A DNA stretch of 33,561 nt from Gnetum montanum (GCA_015680685.1 MNCI01020320.1:187119-220679), one strand, 5' to 3'. Positions 1 to 9,595 are shown, counted from the first letter of the stretch. Made by a program: numbers and translations. Notes: generated from the letters alone by a model not told the origin.

Positions 1-197
1 TAATCAAGGGATGTTTTGGAGGACGCGGATAGATTTCTCGGCTAACCGATCATTGCTGATCGTGGCTAGTTTTATGTCATTGCGGACATGATAGTTTAGT
101 GTCATTTCGGACGGGGGGTGGCATTTAATTGTTTTTCCTGTTTTATCGTAGTTTAGTGTCATTTTGGACTTTTTATAATTTAACATCTTTTTGGACT
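1..197 (-). repeat. Degenerate array of ~20-bp motifs (GTCC..GACA..TAAACT)
   Basis: On the plus strand a motif like AGTTTAGTGTCATTTCGGAC recurs at about 68-87, 92-111, 150-169 and (diverged) 177-196. Read on the minus strand each unit has the order GTCC, a few bases, GACA, then TAAACT. The same order occurs on the plus strand at 7777-8220, so this looks like a diverged, oppositely oriented relative of that retrotransposon 3'-UTR array. The short minus-strand open frame through it is a by-product of the repeat. Confidence 0.55.
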
Positions 198-397
198 AAG
201 AGCGATCGTATCATTNGTTAAAACAGAAAAAAACCAAAATATTTCACATTTCTATGGCATGTTAAACCCAAAATCAACAACGAAAATATATATATATATA
301 AGTTATTACATACAATCAACCGTCTCTGTTCATTTCATAATTTTCAAGTTACAATTTCAGTATAAGTTTGAATCGAAAAACGAAAAATGCTAAAATG
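198..397. other. AT-rich 3' flank of the minus-strand gene relic
   Basis: AT-rich sequence with a single N at 216 and a TA dinucleotide run near 287-301. It lies just after the stop codon (400-398) of the minus-strand gene relic and would hold its 3' UTR. AT-rich signals resembling plant polyadenylation near-upstream elements are present, but no single poly(A) site can be assigned. Confidence 0.35.
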
Positions 398-3300
398 CTA
401 AACATCTGGGGCATGAGGATCGTCCTCCTTGGACCCACCAGCATCAGAGGCTCCTACTCCACTGGGGCTAGCTTCTCCAGTCTCATCCCCACCTTCATCC
501 TGAAAAGACAAAAGAGGAAATAATCAACACAAAAAATGGGCGAATGTCAAAATTTCAAACATTAGTCAATCAGTTAACTCCAAAAAGACAAAACGCTTAC
601 CATAGGAGGTCCCCCCAAGCCGAATTCAAGTCACCGCAGGATCTCCTCTTCAGAGACACTTGCCCAGTCCATCCCATCGAGACCCAAGTCAATATCTGCC
701 AGAGCCTTTCCCTTGTCAACATCCGACCAGGTGGGACGTTTCAAAGGGAATTCTCCCACCGACACCTCCCCAGAGGCTGTCGTTATCCGCTGTTTAGGAG
801 AGTCCATCTCTACAATTGTGTTTTGGGCGAATGTGTCAAAGGCAGAGCGCAGACCCAGACCCTCCACAAACATTTCTAACTGTTGCTTCTCAATAGACAC
901 TTCTTTTAGCGACTTCTTGTACTGGTGTTTGTGGTTCTTCTCATCTTGCCCCCATTTGCGTACTTTGGAGGTGAAAGCCTTCCAATCTTGGCATTTGGTG
1001 TTCAGCAAATCAATTTGGGCCCTGCGCTGCCCTAATCTCCGTATCAGCCCTGCATGGCGATTGAGGAGGTTCCAATACCTTGTATACGTGACCTCGGAGG
1101 TCCGCCAAGAGCGATCATTGCTTAATTTAGCCGCAGCGAACTCGTATCGGGCCTTTAGATCGTCACGTTCCGTTGACAATTCAGAATTCTCCTTCTCTTT
1201 CGCCTGAATTTGGAGCCACAATTGTTCGATGGATCGCCTACACGTCCATACTGCTTTGGCATTGTGAACGAAGCCCTCTGCTACCTCTTCGTAAACAGGT
1301 CTGGGCACTTGTTCAACTTCTGGGGAAAGTGTAGGCAAACTCTCCATATTGACAGGTTCNATCAGTGTGCGAGGCGCTAACCTTTGGAGGCACTTCGGGG
1401 GGGATCTTTGACTCCTTCTCCGGGATGGTCTCACTCTCCTCTGAGTCAAACAAAGAATTCACAATAAGGTAATCCAGGAATATATTAGGCTACATAACTA
1501 AGTAAAGAGACATACCATTCCCTCTGATCTCCTCCTGCGTCGGAGGGTCTCTAAGCTCAAGGTCCCCTTTAAGAAATCTACTGAACATTTCTTCAGTCTC
1601 TGCTTGATCATCTAGGGGTTCAGTACCTCCAGTTCCTCCAGTTCCTTCCCCCAGCAATTCAGTTCCTCCCGCCGGGTCGGTTAACTCCTCATCCTCTGGT
1701 ATAGTCTGTAAATCGTGTCTCTTGACTGCTCAATACAAAACAAATGAAGTTAGTTACATACAACCAGTAACCGTTAAAAATATTTGTAAGAAAAGTGAGA
1801 TAAAAATAAGAAGTTTACCAGGAATTTTAAATCGAATACGCTTTACTCTAGGTTGCTCAATCTCACTAGTCCCCTCAGCCGTGCTGTCACGCTTCCCCAA
1901 CTTGGATTTCGCTTTGCCTATTGTTTCCTTGACCATGCTCTCAGCCTTCTTTGCAGTATAGGATATTTCATCAGGTTCCAACCCTATACTGTCGTGTGTG
2001 TGAAGCAAGGGGCCAGACGATCCACCCGTGGTGATCGTAAGGGATTCATCAATCCCCTCGGGGGCATCTTGGGACTTGGCTGTGTCGAATAAGTGGTTCA
2101 CCCAGGGGCGAGATAACTGGTTCCTATCACAGAAAAAAAAATTGTTTTCCCCACAAACCACCAAAAATTTGGCCAAGCGACGAATATAGCCGGCAAAGAA
2201 AGCGAAGGTAAAATGGGACTGTGCCTCTATGTTCGAATGCAGCCGCTCTATCTCTTTGGTCATTCCTGATAATAAAAATTCGGCCCAGTTGTAGCGCACG
2301 TCAGCCTCTAGAAAAGTGCACATGACTCACACTGCTTCAACCCCAAGACTCTTGACTTATGATAGAGTCTTCGGAAACAAACGCGCTCTAAATAGGGGGT
2401 AAAGCTCGTTGACTTCCTCAACCTTCGTTCTCCCCTGCATTGGGAATCCTTTGGCACCCTTCGTCACCCCTAACCAACCCTCTAAATCGCGGATCATGTC
2501 AATTTCTTTATGCGTCCTATCTATAATGATTTTTACACCACTTGTAGGCACGCCAAACAAATCCGCAAAAAATTCAGGTGATAATTCAAAAATTACTTTA
2601 ACACCCTTAATACGAGCGCTATAGCGGGAGACAGATCTGTCAAATGAATCCACAATCCCGATCATCTCCGCTATAGACACATTCGGGCTAGGGGCCACAA
2701 AGAGTGCCATGAGGCCGGCATGTTCCAAACAGGTAACAATAGACGGTGAAGCTTTTTTCCATAACCACTTCTGGGCGGCACTGGTTTCACCGAATTTCAT
2801 TGAAAGATTTGTTTCAGTCCTCCTGGTCACAACGGAATCCCTTCCGGAGGTGGTGCCAGCTGTAAAAACAAACCCAAAACCTTCATATTAGCTTGACACT
2901 TGGCAATTGACCAAACCAATCACGACATCTAGGAAACATTGCCACTTACTTTCAGTATTGGACTTTGAGGTTTCGCCCAGATCAGAAGCAGATGGGAAAA
3001 TTGGCCCATTAGGGGCCCAGTCGGCATGCAACCAGCCACGCGTGGCACATTGTGCAAACGCCTTTGAGAATCTCTTAGGGAAGTTCTTCATGGCACCCCT
3101 AGTGTGGGCCAAAATAGCCCCGCAAAGGATGGGACCCACCATGAACACCTCCACAGCCGTACGCGCCAATCCAATCCCATCGTCACCTGCGTAGTCTCCA
3201 TCTTGCGTAACTTTTGGCCTGCGGGAAGGTGAAAACATGTGTCGAAACAAGAGTAAGTATTTGAATGTGAAAAAGAGAGGAATAACCAAAGCTTGGACGA

Positions 3301-3840
3301 AATTACCTTTCCACCTGGTATACTGTGCCGGGGGAATTCTGAAACAAAGTGTGCTCGCGGCCAGCTAAGAACAATGTGTTGTTGATATAGTTGGGCCCCC
3401 GTGGCAGCTGGTCCCACACACGTGTCAACGGACGGGCAGACCTCAGACCACCGAGGGGAACACCCTCAGCGACAAGCGGTCCTTCATCAATATCCTCCAT
3501 AAACATTTTGATGCCCTCCGCCGCGCCAGGTAACATGGTCTCAATGATGCTTCGTGCCACATCCTCGCCTAGGTGAGACCAAACCATGACATTAAAATGG
3601 TCCAGCAAGAAGGCCAAAAATTTGCTGGCCCCGTCCCGGAACCAGACCCCATTGTGCTCAACGGTCAAATTCGGGGTCGGGTCACCACCTTCCAAAGGAC
3701 CAAACCATGTCAAAACCCCAACTAACTCAACCACTAGAAGGGGAGGCTCAATGTCTCTGCAAGCCATTAAAACAACACCAAAGGTCAATACTGAAAACTT
3801 CATTTTAGAAATTAGACATTTGCAGAAAATTTTTCTAACT

Positions 3841-4026
3841 GTTACGCTCGGTGTATACGCTGGGCATAGAGACAAACTGTTACGCTCGGTGTATACACTG
3901 GGCTTAGAGGAAAATAGTTACACTCGGCGTATACGCTCGGCGTAGAGGAAAACAGTTACGCTCGGCGTATACGCTGGGTGTAGGAAAACAGTTACGCTTG
4001 GCGTATACGCTGGGCGTAGAAACACC
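3841..4026. repeat. 38-bp tandem repeat, five copies, with GTATAC cores
   Basis: Five units begin at 3841, 3879, 3917, 3955 and 3991. Each starts GTTACGCTCGGCGTATACGC or a variant and ends with AGAGGAAAACA or similar. Unit lengths are 38, 38, 38, 36 and 36. The array lies inside intron 1 of the minus-strand gene relic and contains the 10-bp palindrome GCGTATACGC. Confidence 0.85.
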
Positions 4027-4345
4027 ACATACCAAAAACTATCTACGCTGTGCATAATACAAAAATTTACGCCGAACAGATTTACGCTGCGAAGAATCCA
4101 ACTTACGCCTGGCGTATACGCTGTAGAAACCCTCGGCGTATACGCCGAGCGTAGACCATCTACGCTAGAAGCCAGTACAAGTGTCTACGCCCGGCGTATA
4201 CGCTCAGCGTATACGCCGACAATCGTCTACGCTAGACACTGAAGAAACGAAGCCGCGACAGTCTACGCCGAAAATAACACACGCGGCGGTTACGCCGATA
4301 CAGTACTCTAAACCCTTCACGCTCGGCGTATATGCTGAAACCCTA
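4027..4345. repeat. Degenerate TACGC / GCGTATACGC repeat field
   Basis: Irregularly spaced copies of TACGC, GGCGTATACGC and their reverse complements continue from the 38-bp array, including adjacent palindromes near 4193-4220. There is no fixed period. It occupies most of the rest of intron 1 of the gene relic. Confidence 0.65.
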
Positions 4346-4549
4346 TGCTAACTGTCTACGCTACAAAGAAAACAAACACTAAAAAATCAACGAAAATAGG
4401 GTCAAAGGCCTACCTGCCAAAAGATCCGGGCCATGTGGGGACGCTCAGGCGGGGTAGGCACTGTAGCATCGCCTCACTCTCCTCCGCGAACGTCAGTTCG
4501 GGTCCTTTTTGTCCTCGGCCTTCTATTTCTTTGCCTCTACCCATCTCGG

Positions 4550-4690
4550 TGTCTACGCCGTGGCTTGTCTGGTCGGCGTCTACACTGTGGTTTGCGCGCG
4601 ACGTCTACGCTGGGGTTTTCTCTCGGCGTCTACGCTGGGGTTTCGCTCGGCATCTACGCTGGGGTTACGCTCACAGTTTACGCTCACGCT
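4550..4690 (-). repeat. TACGC-type repeats in the inferred 5' leader
   Basis: About five imperfect copies of a 22-28-base unit built around CCCCAGCGTAGACGCCGAG (minus strand) lie between the TATA box and the first ATG of the minus-strand gene relic. They share the TACGC/GCGTA core with the array in intron 1, whereas the inferred first coding exon between them lacks it. Confidence 0.6.
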
Positions 4691-4727
4691 CCAAAAGTAA
4701 AATAACAAAATGACGCCCCTTCTCCCC

Positions 4728-4769
4728 TTTTATAGCGCGTTGATGCTGACGTTGACGCTAACGCTGACG
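4728..4769 (-). promoter_or_regulatory. TATA box with three upstream TGACG motifs
   Basis: On the minus strand TATAAAA (4734-4728) is followed by a G-rich stretch, about 185 bases upstream of the ATG at 4544. Just upstream of the TATA box, TGACG occurs at 4747-4751, 4753-4757 and 4765-4769 (read on the plus strand). TGACG is the core bound by TGA-class bZIP factors in as-1-type elements. The motifs and spacing are seen; promoter function is inferred. Confidence 0.5.
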
Positions 4770-4902
4770 CCGCCACCGCCGCTGCCGCCTTTTCGTTTTT
4801 CTTTCTTTTTGCCTCGTTTTTCTTGCTTTTTCGAATTCGCTTTGAATTTTTCAAAAAAATATATAAAATTTACACACATAAACCATATAAAACATAAATT
4901 TA
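4770..4902. other. GC-rich to pyrimidine-rich to AT-rich transition, no gene
   Basis: GCC/GCT-rich sequence passes into a C/T-rich run and then AT-rich DNA just before the 30-bp minisatellite. It is upstream of the minus-strand TATA box. I see no gene in it. Confidence 0.3.
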
Positions 4903-5139
4903 GGCATTAAACTACCGTTGTTTACCCGGTAAGGCATTAAACTGCCGTTCATTGCCCGGTAAGGCATTAAACTACCGTTGGTTGCCCGGTAAGGCATTAA
5001 ACTGCTGTTGGTTACCCGGTAAGGCATTAAACTACCGTTCGTTTCCCGGTAAGGCATTAAACTGCCGTTGGTTGTCCGGTAAGGCATTAAACTACCGTTG
5101 GTTGCCCGGTAAGGCATTAAACTGCAGTTCCACTGTCAT
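4903..5139. repeat. 30-bp minisatellite, seven full copies plus one partial
   Basis: Units start at 4903, 4933, 4963, 4993, 5023, 5053 and 5083, with a degenerate eighth from 5113. Each begins GGCATTAAACT and ends CCGGTAA. Units alternate between ...AAACTACC and ...AAACTGC, giving a 60-bp higher-order period. Because 30 is divisible by three, both strands are open across the array (repeated ten-residue peptides), which does not imply a protein. Confidence 0.92.
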
Positions 5140-5280
5140 ATTAATCCATTTTCATACATGCACACTAAAGATTGCCAAAAGACCTAAAATAACCTCCGCT
5201 ATCTTACCAGGCTCTCCATTTATTAACAGGAACTTACCTAATGGATTGCAAGCACTTAACCAAGTCGTTGGTCATTGATG

Positions 5281-5604
5281 GACCATACGGCGTAGTTGAA
5301 AGGAATATCGATGTGAATCTCGTCTATGCGAGCTCATCAGCAAACGACGCAACAATAGCTTCAACACAACAAATGGTTGACGAATATGACAAAGTCCCTC
5401 GACATTGAAGTCGAAAACATTACTGAAGATCCTCTAACCGAAACTCCCATCACCATGCCCGATGGGGAAATTAAAATTCTAAAATTAAGTGCGTTACTAG
5501 AACCACGACTAGCTAAAGATATCGAAAACGTACTTAGGGACAATATGAAAGCATTTGTGTGGTCCTATACCGACATGCTCGGATTAGACCCTCGTATCGT
5601 CTAG
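5281..5604 (+). pseudogene. Ty3/gypsy polyprotein segment just before RT
   Basis: From 5281 one frame is open to a TGA at 5407; from about 5380 another frame continues to a TAG at 5602-5604, so there is a frameshift near 5400. The second frame holds the segment that precedes reverse transcriptase in Tat-like Ty3/gypsy elements, with FVWSYTDMLGLDP near its end. The TAG is followed without a frame change by HNIILDP and then RT, so it is an internal nonsense codon, most simply from CAG. No gag or protease motif is recognisable upstream. Confidence 0.65.
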
Positions 5605-6354
5605 CACAACATCATCCTTGATCCAAAACTAAGGCCAGTAAAACAGAAAGCACGAAAGGTCAAACCCGAGGTGGCGTTAGCAGTTCGTAGTGAGATTACC
5701 AAGCTCTACCAAGCTGGTTTCATTAGGGCTGTTGATTACGCCGAATGGGTATCAAACATGGTTATAGTCCCAAAGAAGAACAAAAGTATCCGCCTGTGCA
5801 TTGACTTCCGGGACCTTAACGTAGCAACTATAAAGGATGACTTCCCCTTACCTAGCATTCATCAACTAGTTGACTCAACGACTGGGCACGCCCTGTTATC
5901 CTTTATGGATGGGTTCTCAGGATATAACCAGATACGTATTAATCCAGAACACCAGCTCCGAACCACTTTCATGACACCTTGGGGAACCTTTTATTACACA
6001 ATGATGCCTTTTGGTCTCAAGAATGCTGGGGCCACATATCAAAGGGCGATGACATACATCTTCAGCGATTACATCTTACATTCACTTAATGATTACGTGG
6101 ATGACATAGTGGTTAAATCAAAAATGATAGAACAACATGTACAGGATCTTGACTTAGTGTTAAAATGTTGTCTAAAATACGAACTAAGGCTTAACCCAAA
6201 GAAATGCGTTTTCGGTGTCAAGACAGGCAAACTACTTGGATTTGTAACCTCAGAAGCAGAGATACGGGTAGACCCCGATAAGGTTAAGGCCATTATAAAC
6301 CTAAAGTTACCTACTAACCTAACCGAACTTCGAGGGCTACAAGGTCAATTATAG
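5605..6354 (+). pseudogene. Ty3/gypsy reverse transcriptase domain (Tat-like), disrupted
   Basis: The frame carries the classic RT blocks in order: VPKKNKSIRLCIDFRDLN, DGFSGYNQI, TTFMTPWGTFYYTMMPFGLKNA, the catalytic YVDD at 6094-6105, then NPKKCVFGV and LLGFVTSEAEIRVDP. The catalytic aspartates are intact. A TAG at 6352-6354 interrupts the frame exactly where a Gln is expected, and the next bases continue in the same frame (FIRRFIEKLTEKL). The element is inactive because of this and the other stops and the deletion in integrase. Assignment to the Tat group rests on the second RNase H remnant downstream. Confidence 0.88.
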
Positions 6355-6900
6355 TTCATCAGGAGGTTCATAGAAAAATTGACAGAAAAACTAACACCTA
6401 TGAACCACCTACTACGCAAGAATGCCCATTTTGAATGGACCCCGCAGTGCCAAGAAGCGTTTGACAACATTAAGATGGCGCTCGCTCGACTGCCCACAGT
6501 GTACCCACCCAAAAACAACAAGCCATTTTACATCTACCTGGCCACAGTAGAATCATCAATCGCGTCCATGCTTTGCCAGAAATAAGATGATGGAACTGAG
6601 GTCCCTGTATATTACCTGAGCCATGCATTAGTTGCTCACGAAAAAAGATACACGGACGTAGAAAAGTCATGTTTAGCTCTAGTTTTCTCTTTAAAGAAAT
6701 GGCGACATTATCTTTTCCAAAACCAAGCTAATATAATTTGCAAAGACAATGTACTCAGAGCTATAACTGGAAATATCGACGAATCGAGCAGGATAGCCCG
6801 TTGGAAGGCCATCATAGCTGAGTTCGACCTACGCTACGTAGCACAATCGTCAGTTAAAGGCCAAGCCATAGCAAATCAAATGACTACATCACCAACATAG
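6355..6900 (+). pseudogene. Ty3/gypsy RNase H domain, disrupted
   Basis: In the same frame as RT. It begins with the RT-RNase H connection (EKLTPMNHLLRK, FEWTPQCQEAFDNIK) and includes VPVYYLSHALVAHEKRY and EKSCLALVFSLKKWRHYL, typical of the first RNase H of Ty3/gypsy elements. In-frame stops lie at 6583-6585 (TAA) and 6898-6900 (TAG); no frameshift is needed across the segment. Confidence 0.82.
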
Positions 6901-7087
6901 GACCTAGGTACAATATAACCTGAATTCCCAAACGAAAATGTAAATGCAATAGATACGGTGCTAGATAATTACGATGTCATTCTACACTTCGATGGAGCAT
7001 TCACCTCTCGAGGAGGAACTACTGTCGCAGTAATCACATACCCCTCTAGGGAAATTAAACCATTCGCTTATCGCTTCGATTTTCATT
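6901..7087 (+). pseudogene. Start of the archaeal-type second RNase H, truncated
   Basis: After a TAA at 6916-6918, still in the RT frame, the translation VILHFDGAFTSRGGT matches the start of the additional RNase H found in Tat/Ogre-lineage plant Ty3/gypsy elements (FDGA with Gly-rich follow-up). It ends after about 55 codons at FAYRFDFHS; the next recognisable sequence is already the middle of the integrase core. The rest of this domain has been deleted. Confidence 0.68.
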
Positions 7088-7756
7088 CCCATGACAATCA
7101 TCACTGACAATGGACCACAATTTAGCAGTGCCAAGGCCAGAATGTTTTGTTATAGTCTAGGGATCAAACATTCGTTTTCATCCCCTTACTATCCTCAGAG
7201 CAATGGGCAGGCGGAAGCAACAAATAAGACAATCATCATAATACTCAAAAAGATGCTTGCCCAAAGTAAACGAAGATGGCACGAACAACTGGTGTATGCA
7301 TTGTGGGCATACCGCACTATACATCGGACTTCGACAAGTAGAACTTCATACAGTCTTATTTACGGTTCAGAAGCTATTTTACCTTTAGAATTATAGGTAC
7401 CATCTCTAAGGATCACGCTTTTCAGACTCCTCAACGACGAGCAAAACAATGATTTACGCATCGTGGACCTCGACTCAGTGGAGGAGGAGCATGTACGCGC
7501 ACTTGATCAGATCGAATGGTACCAAAAAAAACAGCAGCAACGACATCGGCATGACATTCATAAGTGCCCCATCAAAGAACGAGACCTCATGCTTAAAGCT
7601 GTTCATGAACACCCAGATAAATTCTCAGTCAACTGGGAAGGGCCTTATCTGGTTATCAAAGCATTCGACAATGGAGCTTTCAAGCTAGCTGACATGGACG
7701 GAAAAGAATTTGCAAATCCAACCAATCACTTGTTCCTGAAACCGTTCTATACATAA
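7088..7756 (+). pseudogene. Ty3/gypsy integrase, core middle to C-terminus
   Basis: The frame opens at MTIITDNGPQF and continues through SPYYPQSNGQAEATNKT, so the second Asp (7106-7108) and the Glu (7214-7216) of the DDE triad are present. The HHCC zinc finger and the first Asp are missing. TAG at 7394-7396 interrupts; the minus-strand integrase relic at 10395-11330 has Gln at the aligned position, so CAG to TAG is the likely change. The same frame continues through a C-terminal region (WEGPYLVIKAF, KLADMDGKEF) to TAA at 7754-7756, which looks like the natural end of pol. Confidence 0.85.
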
Positions 7757-7776
7757 ATTCAAGCTTAGGTACGGCT

Positions 7777-8220
7777 AGTCCTGGAATCATGACTATAAAC
7801 TGATACCACAGAATAGTCCTGGAATCACGACTATAAACTGATACCACAGAATAGTCCTAGAATCACGACTATAAACAGATACCACAGAATAGTCCTGGAT
7901 CACGACTATAAACTGATACCACAGAACAGTCCTGGATTATGACTTTAAACTGATACCATAGAACAGTCTTGGATTATGACTTTAAACTAATACCACAGTG
8001 TCCGCCACGACGGTAAACTAGCATCCGTCTAGCATGACAGTAAACTACCACCGTCTCAACCATCTGAGTCCGCTAAGACTATAAACTAGCTCGCCTCTTC
8101 ATGGTCCACTAAGACTCAAAACTGGCAATGTAACGTCTGCCACGACGCTAAACGGGAAATGTCCAATAGGTTACGACACAAAACTAACCCATAATAGTCC
8201 GCTAAGACTATAAACAGGCA
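7777..8220 (+). repeat. 38-bp tandem array in the retrotransposon 3' UTR
   Basis: Starting 20 bases after the pol stop, units like AGTCCTGGAATCACGACTAT followed by AAACTGATACCACAGAAT repeat with a period of 37-38 bases for six copies to about 7997. They then decay into variants carrying GTCCGC..GAC..TAAACTAGC to about 8220. Tandem repeats between pol and the 3' LTR are known in Tat-lineage plant elements. Confidence 0.88.
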
Positions 8221-9195
8221 CGTTCATCTTCGACTCTTCACTCCACAACCACATTCATTCATCAGAATCATTGCATCCCTCATTAGCATCGTCGACATTC
8301 GCATTCAATGCTCAGAATCGCCCCAATATTTTTGTTCACCGGCAGCTGTTTAAGTCTAAGCTCATTTATTCACTCATGGTTTTCTTGTCTCCTCAGAGTT
8401 ATGTTTGCAGGATGATGCTCAGAGGTGCTCGTACGAGAGTGCATTTCATCGTAGGCAGCAAGATGAAGCAATGTCCATTAATCCACTTGGCAAGACTAAA
8501 TCAAACCATCAACCCATACATTCCCATTCCCCATAAACTCCCCATCCATTCACCAAACTATTGCACACTGCAAAACATTACAGCAGTCGCAATGCACAAA
8601 ACACAATATTCGCATATGAGTACTAGAACAACCACTTCCAAAAAAAAAAAAACAGGACCCTTGACATTTCCCATACAAGCCCCAGGCGGGAAGGCATTGG
8701 CCCTAAAAATAGGTACTCATGTCAAAAGCAATCAAGAAATATCCTGTTGCATGGCTTTGGCATGTTGCTTACAGTTTCCCCAAAGAAGGGAGTTGTTCCT
8801 CCAAAGAATGCGAAACATCACCCCGTGGCTTTGGTAGTGACAACCGGTTCTCTTGAAAAATCACCAAGAGCACTATTTCGCCAAAGGACGCATATCACAT
8901 GCATGAATTCCAAGTCTGCCAAAAGATGGCTATCGACAAGGACCAGCATGCCGCACCCTTGAACATCCCACTTCCCCATCACGATCCCTTGGGCAGTCAC
9001 TGATCCTTACAATCCCTTCCCTCCTACCAGTTACCAATCTCGCCCTTTCAATCCCATTCACCATTGAACATGGTACGATGATGTCTAGTCAAGTGGCAAA
9101 GGACAAAGCTTTTATCAAGTTGCTTGTGGTGTTTTGCGCTTCTTTGTCGACGCTTCTCGGGTCGATTCCTCCAAGTGTCAACAAAGAGGGGCCAA
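8221..9195. other. No gene recognised; probable retrotransposon 3' UTR
   Basis: This has the position of the long 3' untranslated region of the plus-strand element. A 188-codon plus-strand open frame at 8271-8837 has no recognisable domain and a composition like its surroundings, so I do not call it. A purine-rich stretch ACAAAGAGGGG at 9181-9191 could be the polypurine tract priming the LTR that follows; a run of A at 8641-8651 is an alternative. Confidence 0.4.
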
Positions 9196-9329
9196 TGAAA
9201 CACCACAAAAATTTTTGAGTTTAGCATTTGTCTGACAAGAAGCAGATCCTCGTGACCCACAAACGACTTTGGGTACATTTGAAGTCACAGAGGGCAATTT
9301 TGAGAATCGAAACACCTGGTGTTGTGCTA

Positions 9330-9595
9330 GCGTATACACCCAACGTATACGCCCAGTTTTAAACCAAGTGTTGCGCCGGTGTCTACGCCTAGCATCTATG
9401 CCCGATGCTCAGCATACATGCCTCACACGCACGCTCAGCAGGTGCAACAGGAGCAAGAATTGAAGCAAGTCGACGTCCAGCATCCATTAGCGTATACGCC
9501 CCAGCGTATACGCCAACATCCATCCAAGTCCACACCCAGCGTATACGCCAGCCTATTGTAGCGTATACGCCCAGCGTATACCATGTTTCTAAATT
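9330..9595. repeat. GCGTATACGC palindrome cluster upstream of the LTR TATA box
   Basis: Several copies of AGCGTATACGCCC or close variants (for example near 9331, 9490, 9503, 9538 and 9562) lie within 270 bases. The core GCGTATACGC is a perfect 10-bp palindrome and is the same core as in intron 1 of the minus-strand gene relic. Confidence 0.75.

Larger units (their letters stand above)
398..4544 (-). pseudogene. Seven-exon 'putative plant transposon protein'-like gene relic
   Basis: Exons inferred on the minus strand: 4544-4414, 3756-3307, 3218-2950, 2859-1819, 1725-1516, 1440-601 and 499-398. All introns are GT-AG with good sites (for example GTAAGT at 2949, GTAAGC at 600, TTTTTACAG at 2860); introns 2-6 are 75-101 bases and intron 1 is 657. 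Phases agree at every junction, and dropping the lone N at 1360 gives 1014 codons including the final TAG (400-398). Exons 2-4 resemble the globular part of proteins annotated in plants as putative plant transposon proteins (family recalled, not searched). The end of exon 4 carries a basic RVKRIRFK stretch, exon 6 (about residues 755-890) is charged and coiled-coil-like, and exon 7 is an acidic 33-residue tail. Three internal stops break it: TAA 2359-2357, TGA 2329-2327, TGA 633-631. The ATG at 4544 is the first in frame after the promoter; exon 1 is the least certain exon. It may be an extra ORF of a Tat/Ogre-like retrotransposon. Confidence 0.65.

Noticed and set aside
544-1207. Plus-strand open frames of 111 and 164 codons
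   Set aside because: Antisense shadows of exon 6 of the minus-strand relic, which has frame continuity, splice sites and a coiled-coil-like product.
4345-4713. Plus-strand open frames across 4345-4713
   Set aside because: They run through TACGC repeats and antisense to the better supported first exon and leader of the minus-strand gene relic.
3841-5139. CRISPR-like array
   Set aside because: Units are contiguous and nearly identical with no unique spacers, and the context is a plant genome.
4851-5278. Open frames on both strands with ten-residue peptide repeats
   Set aside because: They are forced by the 30-bp minisatellite, whose period is a multiple of three and whose unit lacks stops; no flanking coding signal.
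8271-8837. 188-codon plus-strand open frame
   Set aside because: No recognisable domain, composition like its flanks, and it lies in the probable 3' UTR of the Tat-like element. It contains an A-run coding only lysines and shows no splice or promoter context.
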